Shown: one piece after another, positions 26,601 through 39,800 of the stretch | Position numbering within the stretch: position 1 is the first letter of the stretch | How the letters are laid out: each line of letters starts with the position of its first letter | NCBI RefSeq assembly: GCF_002865645.1 | Contig: NW_020194685.1 | Span: 3,149,499-3,213,498, forward strand | Reading direction: 5' to 3' | Origin: Hyaloscypha bicolor E | Lineage: Eukaryota > Ascomycota > Leotiomycetes > Helotiales > Hyaloscyphaceae | DNA: 64,000 nt | The notes under the pieces: model-generated | Told to the model about the DNA's origin: nothing | What the model saw: the letters and a program-made list of their open reading frames with translations, nothing else | Database searches by the model: none | Position numbers and translations under genes: made by a program

Positions 26601-28861
26601 ATTAAATTAATTAATATATAAAACATATAATAATAGAATATTATATAAAGAAATAAGTAAAATATAAAATATAAAATAAAATATAAAAATATAATTAATT
26701 TTAAGAATTAGGTTTAATAAATAAATTAATTAATACTTATTTTTAAAGCTTTTATATATCTTTATATATATTATTTAGTATTTTATTATAAGTATAAAAG
26801 TTTTAGTTTTAATTAGAAAATATAACTTTATATATATATTAGCCAAATTAGATTATTAATATATATATTATATTTAATATAAACTTTAAAGAAATATAAA
26901 AGCTTTTAAAAATAAATAAAGCTATATTTAAATAAATCTAATAGCTAAAATAAAAAAAAGAATTTCTATAAATTATATTAAGGCTTTAATAATTTATATT
27001 AAAAAATTAATTAAATTAGAGAATTAATTAATTAATATAATTAATATAATTCGGATTTTTTTTAATTAAATTAATTAATATTTAATTAATTATATAAAAA
27101 GAAAATTCCTTAACTTTTTTATTTTTATTTATTAATAATTAAATTACTTTATAATTTATTAATAATACTATAATAAAGAAGCTAAATTAAACTGAGAATT
27201 AATTAATTACTTTTTTTTTAAAAAAATATATTCTAGTTTTTTAAATAAGATATTTTCTTAAAAATACTTTTATTAAATTTAATATATAATATAAATACTA
27301 ATAAAATTATTAAAGATTTTATTAATAGATATTAGAATTTATTATATATAATTTAAAATTACTAAAATTACGAATTTATAATTTTTATTTTCTTTTAATT
27401 ATTACTTTTAATACTTAATATAATACTTATAATATATTATATTTAGTAAATTATATTTTTCTTTAGCCTAATAAAAGAACATAAAGCTAATATTATAAAG
27501 AAAACGCGATTTTATAATACTTGAAACTATAATTATAATAATAAATTAATATAATAAATTATAAAAGATTTACTAAATTTAAAAAGCTTTTAAAAGTTAT
27601 AAAATTATATATTAAATACTTATTAATTTAAAGTAAAATTTAGTTTATAAATAAAATATTATAATATATTTATTTAAAAGAAATAATTATAAAGGAAATT
27701 AAAGAAATACAAATATATATTTATTAAGAAAATAATTTCTAATTTCCAATTTCTAATAAAAATATAAAAATAAACTAATAAAGGATTTTTAAAGCTATAT
27801 ATTCTTTATTAATAAAGTATATATTAATTCTATATTATAAGTAATTAAAAATATTTTATAAAAATAAAAATATTTTATAAAAATAAAAATATTTTATAAA
27901 AATAAAAATATTTTATAAAAATAAAAATATTTTATAAAAATAAAAAAGTATTATATAAATAAAATATATAAAATATATAAAAAAGAATAAAGAAGCTAAA
28001 AATATACTTTTATATTATTATTTGAGTTATTTAATAAAATAATATAAAGAAATTAAAGTTTTATAATAATAAAGAATTATATATTATTTAGTCTATAATA
28101 TTTTTAAAATCTTATTAATATTTAAAAATTAAATTAGAAAATAAATATTAAGCTAAATTTAAGAATTAAAAGACCTAATAATTATATAAGGCAAATATTA
28201 AATTCTAAAATAATACTATAATATAAAAGTATTATAAAAAGGATTTTTTACTAGTTTATATTAAAGTTATTTATAAGGCACGCTTATAAAACTCAAGAAA
28301 CTAGCTTTTATAAAAGAATAAAAATCTTTTTTATAATATAAGAAAAGAAGACTTAATAATTAAATTAAAAGAGAATTATTAATTTATTAATTTAAAGTAT
28401 TTTAAATAGAGTCTTAATCTAAATCTAATTAAGGCTATTTGAAATATTATTAAATAATAATTATATTAAAGAATCTTTTTTTAAAAAAATAAAGAAAGAA
28501 AGTATTATAAAATAAATAAAATAATAATAATAATAATAATAGAAATATAAAAGTATATTATTTAAATACTTATATAATATAAGTACCTTATTAGAAATAA
28601 TAAAAAGCCTATTAAAAAAGTATTATAATAATATATTTAATTAATTTTTAATTCTTCTAATTTTTTAATAAAATATAAGGCTATATAGCAAGTTCTAATA
28701 CTTACTAATAATTCTAAATATTTCTTCTAATTAGAACTTTTTTATTAAATCTAAAGTATTTATTATTAATAAAAGTTAATTTTTAATTATTTTATTTATA
28801 ATTAATATAATTTATAAGAAAACAGGGCGAGAAGTACTAAAAACTGGAGGTTCTAAATACT
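23671..28861. other. AT-rich RIP-degraded DNA, no gene seen
   Basis: Stops in all frames, CpA/TpG depleted. It is probably the rest of whatever element the short LTR element landed in, but no family could be assigned. Confidence 0.7.
27845..27960. repeat. 19-bp tandem repeat
   Basis: Five to six near-perfect copies of ATATTTTATAAAAATAAAA. Confidence 0.9.
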
Positions 28862-29143
28862 TTGCTTAGCTTAGTAGGCGGCCGCTTAGGCGGCCGTAGC
28901 CCTAATACAGTAAAGCGTACTCCTAATATAGTTAGACTAAACCTCATTTTGGCCTTATCTCGGCTTCTAGCCCTCCGACGTTATGGTGCTACTACGTGTC
29001 TAATCACGTGCTTCATTAATCAAATTAATCAATTAATAATTAATTAATCTAATTAGATTATGATTAGAATATAATTAATTGCGAAATCCTTTGATTAGAT
29101 TAGATTAATGCCCATTAATCTAATCTAATCATTTGACACACTG
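28862..29143. mobile_element. Partial MITE related to the hAT-type element at 49960
   Basis: The right end reads ATTTGACACACTG at 29131-29143, the same terminus as the element at 49960-50512. The inner part shares AATCACGTGC and palindromic subterminal sequence (ATTAATCTAATCTAATC and its complement). ATGCTAGG at 29144-29151 would be the target duplication, but no left end was found; it may be lost in the AT-rich DNA. Confidence 0.55.
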
Positions 29144-29151
29144 ATGCTAGG

Positions 29152-30507
29152 TGCGTTACAACAGGCAATTGGTCGCAAAGTCTTCATACGGCACCATCAG
29201 ACAGCTCTTAGGTGAATTTTTGAGGTACGATGAGCAAAGAGTGAGACCAAATCCAAGTCGAACAGAATGGAAAACGAAGGAACTCTGCCTCGAGAACCCG
29301 AGGAAGTTCGAGTTTCGGGCTGTGGAAAAAGACATCGAGGCGGAGTCGTGCGCAGTCAAGCCTCTCGGAGAGAATCTGCCTCGTGATTGGCTGTCAATTC
29401 CCGAGCGTTTCCAATCGCTGCAACTGGAGGGAGCCTTGTATGGGATATTCCGCCCATGAAGATTATGCCGCAGGGGGATATTTCCGAGGCGGTGAGTCCG
29501 CTTATAAGAAGTGTCCGATCTCTCTCCCAGTATCGAAAAGAATCAGTCGTTGACTGTGCATTGTCAAAGTCCGTACAAGTGAACACGGTGCCAACAATTC
29601 CGAAGTAAGAAGCCAAGATCTCCCTCGAATTAGTCTAGACAATGCCGAGCGCGTTAGTAGCGGTAAGCGTTGTGGCCTTTGCATCTGTTTGTTCACTCAT
29701 TAACGAACCGTAAAGAACGTCGACTGGAGGGTGTGGAAGCCTCCAAAAGATGAATCAGAGGACCCCACTTTGAGTTGCAGTAAGAAACATATCTTGAGCT
29801 TCTCAGGTCACCGGTCTGACAATTATATATCAAGGCCCTCAAGAGACTGATGGTGAGCGGGATCCAGACTATGGAAATTGATGTTGGATTCTCAGACTCG
29901 AAAAAACTTTGGAACGTTGGGAATTTGCGCCCTCGTGGTAATAACTCTTGAACGTAGGAAAAAGGGCTACGATTGTCAGCTTTCAGAGCCGTTTGTGTAA
30001 GATTGCATAGACAGAATAGGTTGGGATAGATAACTTGACCGTCCTCTCCTCAACATAGTCTGGGTTCAATAGTTCCAAATTCTGCGCTCCGATGATGCTA
30101 TTGAATAATCTCAAATTGAAGAGCCTGGAGGGGAAGAAATGCCCATCGTTGTGGCTACCAGCTCTGAAGCTTACTGGGCAGGAGACTGCACCCTGACAGC
30201 CTCTCTGATTGGCGTATGCGAGCTGCAAGAGATCGAAGATTACAAGCCACCACCACGCCACAAATTCCTTCGAACGAAGACCAACCAGCTGAAACATGCT
30301 GGTGCCTAACCGCCTCAAATATCTTCGCGCCATTATTGTTCTTCAAGTTTAAGGACGCATCTTTGGCCTCGGGAACCAGTGTGACTCGAATTTCTTCCAA
30401 GCAATGCGCTGCGACTTATTCCACTTCTGAAACATTCACAACCTCATGCTTTCTCTTGTTCAGAAGGGACACGTCCTGATTTGACAGAATACGAGGCAAA
30501 TTTCAGC
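29152..30507. other. Gene-poor flank of the NLR gene
   Basis: Balanced base composition, several short overlapping open frames on both strands, none convincing. A weak HeLo-like reading lies on the minus strand at 29356-29700. The minus-strand frames at 29983-30400 are not recognised. Confidence 0.5.
29356..29700 (-). pseudogene. Possible remnant of a HeLo-type N-terminal domain
   Basis: A minus-strand reading from ATG at 29700 gives about 21 residues (ending NALGIV), then a TAG, then an open stretch containing FGIVGTVFTCTD followed by FDNAQSTTDSFRYWERD. This has the general look of the start of HET-s/HeLo-like domains (short hydrophobic helix, then a FxxxQ and an R-D pair). The stop could be an intron or a break. 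In fungi HeLo effectors are often encoded next to NLR genes, which makes the position suggestive. The sequence similarity alone is weak. Confidence 0.25.
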
Positions 30508-33500
30508 ATGGAGGACATCCTTGGTGTCACTATACTTCACGACCTGGGTCAAGAAGCGAGCTTCGAGTAAGGATGCACCCCTCCCGTCTTCCTTTTCTCT
30601 CGACGAAGTAGCATGACTGAGCGAGCTAGTCTAGTGGCAGTCCACGGAATTAAAGGTCATCCCTATCACACGTGGACCCACCCGAACGGAGAGAATTGGC
30701 TGGAAAAATACCTCCCGAACGATATCCCCAATAGTCGAATCATGACATTTGGTTACAATGCCCAGGTCTTCACATCCAGCAAAGGCTTTGTAAACGACTA
30801 TGCGGAACAATTGCTACAGCACTTAACAAGCACCCGACGGTCAACAGACTCAACGGTCAGAGATACCCTTTTCTTCCTTGCAACAAGAGTGGCAAAAGTA
30901 TTGACTTGATATAGCGACGCCCTATAATCTTCATCTGTCATAGTCTAGGTGGTCTTGTGTTGAAGAAGGCGAGCTGTCATTCTAGATAAAGTTGGAATTC
31001 CACGAACAGTTCTGACGATTTGTTACCAGGCTCTCCTTTTGGCTCAAGAGTCACACGATGCCGTTGACATCAGAAAATCTACCATAGCAGTGGCTTTCAT
31101 GGGAACACCCCACAGAGGTTCTCCACTTGCTTCGTATGCAGATATAGCAGTAACTTGCATCAAGGCTGCCGGATTCAAGGCAAACACTGCGAATCTCCAT
31201 CAATTGAGAATGACCTCCGACAGCCTTGACGATATAGGCTCACAGTTTGGATCGCTCTTGCAATTGGGGAGAATCAAAGTGTTGACATTCTATGAATTGA
31301 AGCCCATGAAAATCGCTGGCCTCGCGGAAGCTGCGGTGCGACGAAGACTTCCTGACACAACAAGCATCAAGCTAACCACTTGCAATTATAGGTCGTGCCT
31401 CCGTGGTCAGCTAAGCTAGGACTTGGCCCTCCGCTTGAAACGATAATTCCAGTTGATGCAGATCATCGCCAAATAGCCCAGTTTGCGAGCAGAGATTCTA
31501 AACAATATGGTGTTGTAAGATCGAACTTGTTGTTCATCATCTCCTCGCACAGCCAGAAGGAGCATAAAAATGGTAAGCCGACTTCAGCGACACGCAGGGG
31601 TGCTGCGTTGAGGTTCCCCTAACCCACTCACAATCAAGCGACAGTGGGATAGGTTGCTTCCTCATTGCTGCTAATTCTAATACAGACGCTAATGATTTTA
31701 AAGGCAACTCTTTGAAGGATGCGGACTGGAATGATGTTCTCTTATGGTTGGATTCGCTTCGGACCCATTTAGGATCCGCTCTACACAAGGAACGAGCTCA
31801 AAGCACTTGCCAATGGGTCCACGAAAAACAGCCCTTTCATCATTGGAGAACTTCGGGACAGTCCGAAGGACTCTGGATTTTTGGAAAACCAGGTAGAGTG
31901 ACCCGAATCACTGACAGCACGTTCGGCTTGGATTAAGAGAGCTAGGCTGATTAGTTTGTGTAATTCAGGAGTCGGCAAAACAGTGCTCTCGAGTTACATT
32001 TCAGAAGCCTTGAAGTCCGAGAATAGCCAGATAGTCATCACCCTGCATTGTCATTCGTATCGTTCACTGAATGACCCCATCCACGCTCTTATCCGCGATA
32101 TTCTTGTTCAGGCCTTACAAACTCCATTTCTGTCTGTCAACGTCAAACGCCGACTTTTGGATCTCAAATCGCAGACGACTGCCATGTCGGATATTGCCTT
32201 CGACGCACTTCTCGAGGTTATCCATGACACTTTCCATGGAGTCCCAGATATATTCCTCATTGTTGATGGTATTGACGAAATCGATCAACAAGCAGCAGAG
32301 CTCGAAGCTTTCTTGCACGAACTCGAGAGTCTTTCGCAATCAGCAACTCTGTGCAAAGCATTGATCGTGAGCCGCAATACACCAAAGCTGGAAAAATTGC
32401 TTACAGGTTGGAAAACAATGGCCATATCCTCTTCTGACTCCCTTCGCGACATCTCGGTGTTCTTGAATGAGAAGCTCGAAAACATGACACATTTGGGCCA
32501 ACGCCGAGATGAAATCATCGAAAGGCTTGTTGAAGGTTCGAAGGGTTTATTTCTCTGGGCTGATCTGGCTGTGAGCGAACTTGACCATTTGAGAACTTGG
32601 AACGAGATCCAAAAGTTACTTGAGCATGGTAATCGTGGATTGGACATGATATATGCGACCATTATTAAGCAACTAGACACATCATCCGAAGGATTATGCC
32701 GAATACGAGCCAGAGCTCTTCCACTGGTCGCTGTTGCCTGTCGCCCCTTTCGGCTGGAGGAATTAACGGAATTGTTAGCCGTGGAAGTCTCGAGAAGGTT
32801 CGTTGATCCTGGAGATAGACTTCTCGGTGGCTGGACTACTTTGTCTCGAGCCTGCGGGCCGTTCCTTCAGATCAATGAACTTGGCGCCATCGAGCTTATT
32901 CATGTATCTGCCAAAGACTTCTTACTATCTCACCCGTCGGCGATGGCTTCGCCGCAAGAATATCTCCTGGATGGTTCGGCCGAAACCGAGATGGCATGCC
33001 TCTGTCTCTCATATCTCAATCTTACCGTTTTTGGTAGAATGCCAGGAGAAGATGCGAAAATGGATGCCAATACCCTAAATCAGCAACATCCATTGTTGGA
33101 ATACTCTTCGCAATTCTGTGAGTACCGCTGCATCATCTGGAACCAACAAGAGCTGATTATAGGATAAATTTAGGGCCGGACCATTTCCTAAGGTCGGACA
33201 CCATAACTTCCTTGCAGCTGGGGCTGCTATATCAATTTTTGAGCTCTCCCAACAGTGTCACCTGGACTACGACCTTCTATCCGCATTTCTCTATGAAATG
33301 CGGGGAAACTTTCGGAACAGTACTCAGTTCTCAACAATCAATCCTCGCAAATTTGCAGAAGAAATTGAGACTTTCAGTGGGCGTCGATGCATTGCTCTCT
33401 AAGCGCTGCATTGATAAGTGCGGTCGACTCTTGCTAGAGTCAACCCAAGATGCTCTGCGTGTGGAACAGTTTCATTCAGGGCCCGCGGCAAGGGAAACGC

Positions 33501-34480
33501 TTAAAAAGAAATTACGATTAGCAGAATGTTATTGCGCATTGGGCGAAATAGATGCAGCAGCCGAGATTTCTTCAGAAGCTCTTGAGGCTGTACTCGACAC
33601 GTTTGGTCGCATGAATACCCTAACTCTGCATCTTCGGCGCATGACACTTTATGTGCAAGTGCGAATCCACCAGAGGTCATCTAGCAGGGATGCGCATGAC
33701 GTGATTCCACAACTCAACGGATTGGTCGAAGACCACATCGAAGTATTCGGTCCAGATCACCACGAAACCCTGGGCTGCCGCCACGATATTGCACTTACAC
33801 ATCTTATACGACGGGAATTCACAGAAGCCAGGACAATTCTCGAGCCTCTACATCGAAGGATGGTTGAGATCCTCGGTCGAACTTCACGAGTAACCCAATC
33901 AGTTGCCAATAACTTGGCTGCATGTGCAAACATGCAAGGTGAATATGACTACGCAGAATCAATACTTTACACAATCCCAGGACTTTCGAAAGCTGCTGCC
34001 GAGCCTTTGGAAATCGACATCACAAGTGTTCCTTTGGCCACTCTCCATGCTCTGTCCATTCTTGCAGCGGTGCTCGGGGCGAGGAGCGAAGACAGGAGAT
34101 CCGAAATTCTACACCAGCGTGTCATTGACGCATTTCTGGTTGTAGCGGGCCCCAAATCCAGGAGAATGTACGAGAGTGCAATTAACAAAGGGCAAGCATT
34201 GCGGGATCAGTACAAATACACAGAAGCTCGAAAGCACTATTTGGAGTGGCTGAAAAAATCAGATCAAAATTTCGGACCAGATTCAAAGCACTCTCGCGAG
34301 ATGAGAAAAAGGCTGATCGACTTAGATCATAAAGAGAGAAAGTGGAAAGAGATGTCTAGGAGTTTGAAAAGTCCGGTTGTTCCGGGACTACCTGCTTGGA
34401 AGAAGTTCCCAAAATTTAGTGCTGTGGCACTTATCGTGGCGTCCGTGGTGGCTGTCTTTATTTCGATATATTTTGCTTAG
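30508..34480 (+). CDS. NLR-like protein: SesB-type esterase, NACHT, TPR, C-terminal membrane segment
   Basis: Eight exons: 30508-30566, 30612-30855, 30915-30968, 31030-31335, 31392-31572, 31686-31892, 31969-33117, 33174-34480; 3507 nt, 1168 aa. Domains in order: alpha/beta-hydrolase of the SesB type (VHGIKGHPYHTW about residues 26-37; nucleophile elbow CHSLGG with Ser111; MGTPHRGS; catalytic His in DADHRQI about 246); NACHT with Walker A GKPGVGKT, rebuilt exactly across the 31893-31968 intron, and Walker B FLIVDGIDEID; winged-helix-like RPFRLEELTELL and HVSAKDFLLS; TPR-like repeats with FGPDHHETL and FGPDSKHS; and a final 20-residue hydrophobic stretch. Such proteins are STAND receptors linked to heterokaryon incompatibility or innate recognition. 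Intron 3 needs a GC-AG pair. Intron 7 restores YSSQFW. Start: 30508 gives the usual pre-hydrolase strand; 30613 is the alternative (1148 aa). Intact by this model. Confidence 0.85.
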
Positions 34481-34499
34481 ATGGCGAGTTCTTGTTTTT

Positions 34500-36076
34500 G
34501 TTTTAGCCGAGTTAGGGCTTAGTAGTGTTATACCCGTGCCGGGGTCTTGCGACCTCAGACACTGCCACCGGGAGCTATATTACGGAGTCGAACCCCTTTA
34601 CTAATATTGCACTATTATTAAGTTATTTCAGAGAACGAGTTATAAGAAGCTATTAGGCTTTTTATATGTCTTCTCTCGTATTTAGTAATTTAAGTACTAA
34701 AATTATTAGTATTACTACTAATACTTATTATTAGTTATAAGGTCTAAGTTAGTAATATAAACAAGTTTGCTTAAATATTTAAACTTGTATTTAGAAGACT
34801 TAACTAAGTAATTAATATATCTTTAAGATTCGATTTATACTTCTCAAAAACTTAGAGAATATTATTTAAAGAAATAAAGAATAAATTTACTTAAATATTT
34901 ATTATTAAAAAACAAGTAAGCTTTCTTAATACTCGAAAATTATATAAGTTTTATTCTTATAAATCCTTAAACTTTAATAAATTATAATTTTTATTAAAGT
35001 ATATTTTACTTATATTCAGAAATCTATTTATTATAATTGTCTTTTATATAATATTTAAGAATATTATAAATATAAATTTCAAGCTCTAATATTAATTTAA
35101 TTTATTAAAACTATATAAAAGTAAAACTATTTATAAGTATTAAGCCCTTATTAAAAAGAAAACTTGTTATTTATATTTAGTTATATATATTTTACTTTTT
35201 AAATTAAGAAATATAAAAGCTATAAAAAAGTTTAGAAATATAAGATTTATTTAAAATATATCTTTTTTTTAAGTATTTTTATAATTCTCTTACTTTTTAT
35301 TATATTACTTTTATAACTTTATATTTTCTTTAAATATAACTTTGAAAAATAAAGTTCATTTTATAAATAAAATAGTTTTAATAATATAATAAATTTTAAA
35401 AAATACTAGTTCTAAGAAAAGATTTATTATAAAAAATTATTTAAATTAAATTATTTATTTTATTAATTATAAGAATAAAATATATTTAGTAACTTATTTT
35501 AATATTACCTAATATATTTCTTTTATTAAAATTAAAAATAATTTCGAAGCTTAAATTTAAGCTAATATTAAAGCTTTTAAATTTTTTGAATTAAATTTAT
35601 AATTATATATTATTATTTTATTTTAAAATATTTAATTTATTATTCATTAAAATTATTTTTAATATTTGCTTGCGAATTAATTTCTTAATTAAAACTAAAT
35701 ATAATAATTATTTCTTTAATATTTTTAAATCTAGTTTAGAAATAAAATTAATAATTAAATTTGAGTTTTAATTTATTTCTTAAATTATTTTTAATTATTT
35801 TAAAGTAAAATTATTTTTATTAAATAAAAAACTCTAATTACTTTTAATTATATGCGTTTTATAAATAAGAATTAAAAGAAAAACCTTTATTTAGTTTTTA
35901 TAAACCTTATAGCTTTTTTTTAATAATAATAAGAATTTAGAAAATAAAGTTTTTTAAATTAAATTAAATTTTTAAAGTATAAAACTTAAAGCTTTAATAT
36001 TTTTTATTAATATAAACCTTTCTAAATTAAATTAAATTTAATAATAATTAATTATTATTAAATTAATTATAATATT
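34500..36076. other. Transition into second AT island, no gene seen
   Basis: Normal composition to about 34610, then RIP-type AT-rich DNA with stops in all frames. Confidence 0.7.
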
Positions 36077-36842
36077 TATTAGTATAGCTATTCTTTCGGG
36101 AATTATATATATAATTATAGAACTCGAAATATAAATAATAAAATATAAAATATAAGATATAGTTATATAATTTTGAATTTTATAAATAACTTAATTAGTA
36201 GCTAGTTCTTATTAGACTTAGTAGATTTAAAAATTATATATTAATATTATAATACTATAATTCTTATTTTTAAATATTAATTATTTTACTAATTTATATA
36301 AATAATATTTTATAATTATATAATAATACTATATATTACTAGTAAACTAATACTAATTAGTTAGTACTTATAGATTAGAGAAAGATTTAGCTAGTTAAAA
36401 AAGTATTTAATAGCCTAAAATAAATAGTTTATTTCTAGTTAAAGAAAGAAATTACTATTAATTCCGGAAAAGTATTTAGTAGCCTAAGAAAAAGATACTA
36501 GATCTTACTAATTAATAAGTAATTAGTTAATTAACTATTTATTTATTTCAATTTTTATTATTTTTTAAAACTAACTTCTTTTAGTCCTAAAATTATCTTT
36601 TTAGAAATTATTTTTTCTATTTATATAATACTCGAATTTATAATATTATTTTTTTAAAATATATATATTTATATATTCTTAAAAGCTTTTTAATTATAAT
36701 TATTATTTTTTTATTAAATTAAATCTTTTAAGCTTTAGACTTTCTCGAAATTATAATATTTTATTTCTTAAATTTCTTATTATAAATAAAATATTTATTT
36801 TAATTAATATTCTTATTACTAAATCTCTTTTATAAACTTATT

Positions 36843-36885
<43 letters not shown>

Positions 36886-39800
36886 GAAACTAAACTTAAT
36901 TTAATATAAATAATAAAAAGGAAAAGAAGCTAATTAAGAAATAGAAAAATAGAATTAATATTATTAATATTATAAAAATAAATCTTTGCAAATATCTAAA
37001 TATTAAGCTATATTAGTATATTTTATATAAAACTTCTAATAAGAATCTATAGGATCTATTTAAGAATAACTTTAAGAATTTTAATAATATAACTTTTAAT
37101 TAATATAATTATAGTAAATTATAAGGCCTTTAGAAATACCTTTAGTATAATAATATTTGTATTAAATAGAATTATATATATTTTATTATAATATAATTTC
37201 TATTTAATATTATTTAGAAAAAAAACATATTTAATATAAAGCTAATATTATTAAAAACAGCTTAATTAGAATAAATTTTCTAAAGAAATCTATTATATTA
37301 GTTTATTTTATTTTAAAGGAAACTAAATAAAAGGAAATTAAGTATTCTTAATTAATTAATTAAATTAAGATATTTATTTATTTTTATTACTTTTATTAGA
37401 TTTATTAAGTTTAAAGAACTCTTAGTTAATATTTACTATTATTACTAGAAAGCTTATTAGAGAAATATTAAAAATATATTTTAAAATATAAAAATATAAT
37501 AGAACTAAAAGTAATTTTAATTATAAACTTAATATTTTTCTTAATATTTATTAATATATAAAACTTTTATAAAAGGTACTAATAAAAGCTTTCCTTATTA
37601 TATTAAAAAAACTAGTATAAAACTACTTTTATAATAATTAGTTCTTTTAATATATATATAAAAAGATCTATATAAATATTTATAGCTTTTTTAAAGATTC
37701 CGGTTTCTAATATCGAAATTTAAATAAATAAAATACTATTATTTTAGTAATTATAATAGCTAAATATCCTGGAAAAAAATATTTAAGCTTATTTAAATAC
37801 TAATTAATAACTTATATTAATTATAATATATTTTTATTTTTATTTTATAAAATATCGAATTTCTATATAATAAAATAATTATTTTTTATTAAAGTTTACT
37901 AATATGCTAATATATAGTTTCAGACCCTAATTAATAAACTCGGCTAATCTATTAATTAGCTTTAATTATTTATTACTATTTATAAAAAGAAGTAATAGAT
38001 TAATACCAAAATTTATTTTATTATTTAATAATATTACTTTTAAATTCTTTAAGCTATTATTTATTCGGAAATTATTAAAATAGATTTAATTATAATTTCG
38101 AAACCTATAATAACTATTTCAAGTCTTATAATTATAATAATTATATTTCGAAATCTTGTTTTATATATAAAAGATTCAAATATTATTTCTAGAAATATAT
38201 ATTAAAGAAATAAAAGATTAAAAAGACTCGATTTAAGAATAGAAATATTTACTAATTTAGATTCTGAAATTTCTATAACTTTAATAAATACTTTAGTAAT
38301 ACTTATATATAGTATATTACCGGAATTAAAAAAATAATAATAATAAAAATAATAAAATCAAATTAGTAAATAATGCTTTTAAAGCTTTATTAAAGAAAGA
38401 AATAAAAGAAAGAAATATTATTTAGATTTTTATTTTATTTTAGTTAAAAGCTTTTTAGTTATTTTTATTACTTTTATAAAGTTATAATTAATACTAGAGC
38501 TTTTAGATATTTAATTACTAATTTCAACTAATTTCAAGCTTTATAATAAACTAATAATAATATTAAACTTAATAAAATTATTAAGAATTAAATTAATATC
38601 TAGTTTAATATCGAATTTATATTCTTTATTAGATCTTTAATAATAAGAATATTAATTAGATAAATATAATTCTATATTATATTTATAAAGACTTTATTTT
38701 TATTTAGTTTAATTAATATAAATTAGCTAGGGATTTACTTTAATAATTTTACTAATTATTTTATTATTTTTACTAAATATTATATATTTATAATATAATA
38801 TTTTAAATGCTTTTTTTTGCTTTAAAATATTATATTATAAAGCTTTATTTCCGAATTCTTTATTTATAATTTTTATTTTTTTATAGAAATTAAATTATAA
38901 TATTTATATTATTATTTGAATTATTTATTTATTAATAAGCTATAAAATATACTAGAATAAACAGGCTATAATATTAATATAAAAGCCCTTAAATATCTTA
39001 TAAAATATTATAAATAATATTAGTAATTTAAATAATTACTAAAATAATTTAAAAAATAATATTAGCTTTAATTATTTTATTATTATTAATATTTTTTATA
39101 TTTCCGGTAAGCTTATATTTTATATTATTAATAAAGGTACTAGATATTAAATTAGTTAATAGCTTCAAAATATTAGTATAATATATATTTGAAATATATT
39201 TAAATAAAACTAGATTAATAATTATTTAGGCTTTTTTAATTAAATTATAATAAATACCGGAAAGTAGTTTATTAATAAGAAATTTATTTAATTTATAAAT
39301 ATTATAAATATAAAAATTAAAATCGTTTTTATAAAAGTTTATAACTTTATTAAACTTATAGAATATTATTATAAACTAATTTAATATATTTATTTTATTA
39401 TTATAATTAAAATTAATAAAGATATTATATTTTAAATAGCTTTTAAGGCTATTAGTAATTTTATAAAACTTAATAGTATTTTATTTCAAATAACTAAATA
39501 TATTACTTTATTATTTATTATTTTATAATAATTAATAGCTCTTAAAAAAGCAATAATAGAAATTCAGAAGCTTTAAGCTAAATATTAAATTACAAATACT
39601 TTAAATACCTAAAATAATTCTAATATAACTAATATTCATAAACTTTTTTTAAATTTGAATATTTTTATATAATATAAAAGAAATATTAATTAATTTAGTA
39701 ATTGAAATAAGCTATATAAACTAGTAGCTATTAATAGAAAGAACTATATACTAGCTTTATTATATAATAATAATATTTTTTATTTAATCTCTATAAAGCT

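Noticed and set aside
33118..33217. Apparent frame break in the NLR gene after LLEYSSQF
   Set aside because: An intron at 33118-33173 (GTGAGT...TTTAG) restores the frame and yields YSSQFW followed by PDHFLRSD; the CDS sum is a multiple of three. A different acceptor at 33217 gives an early stop.
34540..34600. GAGTCGAACCCC resembling part of a tRNA
   Set aside because: No cloverleaf could be folded on either strand.
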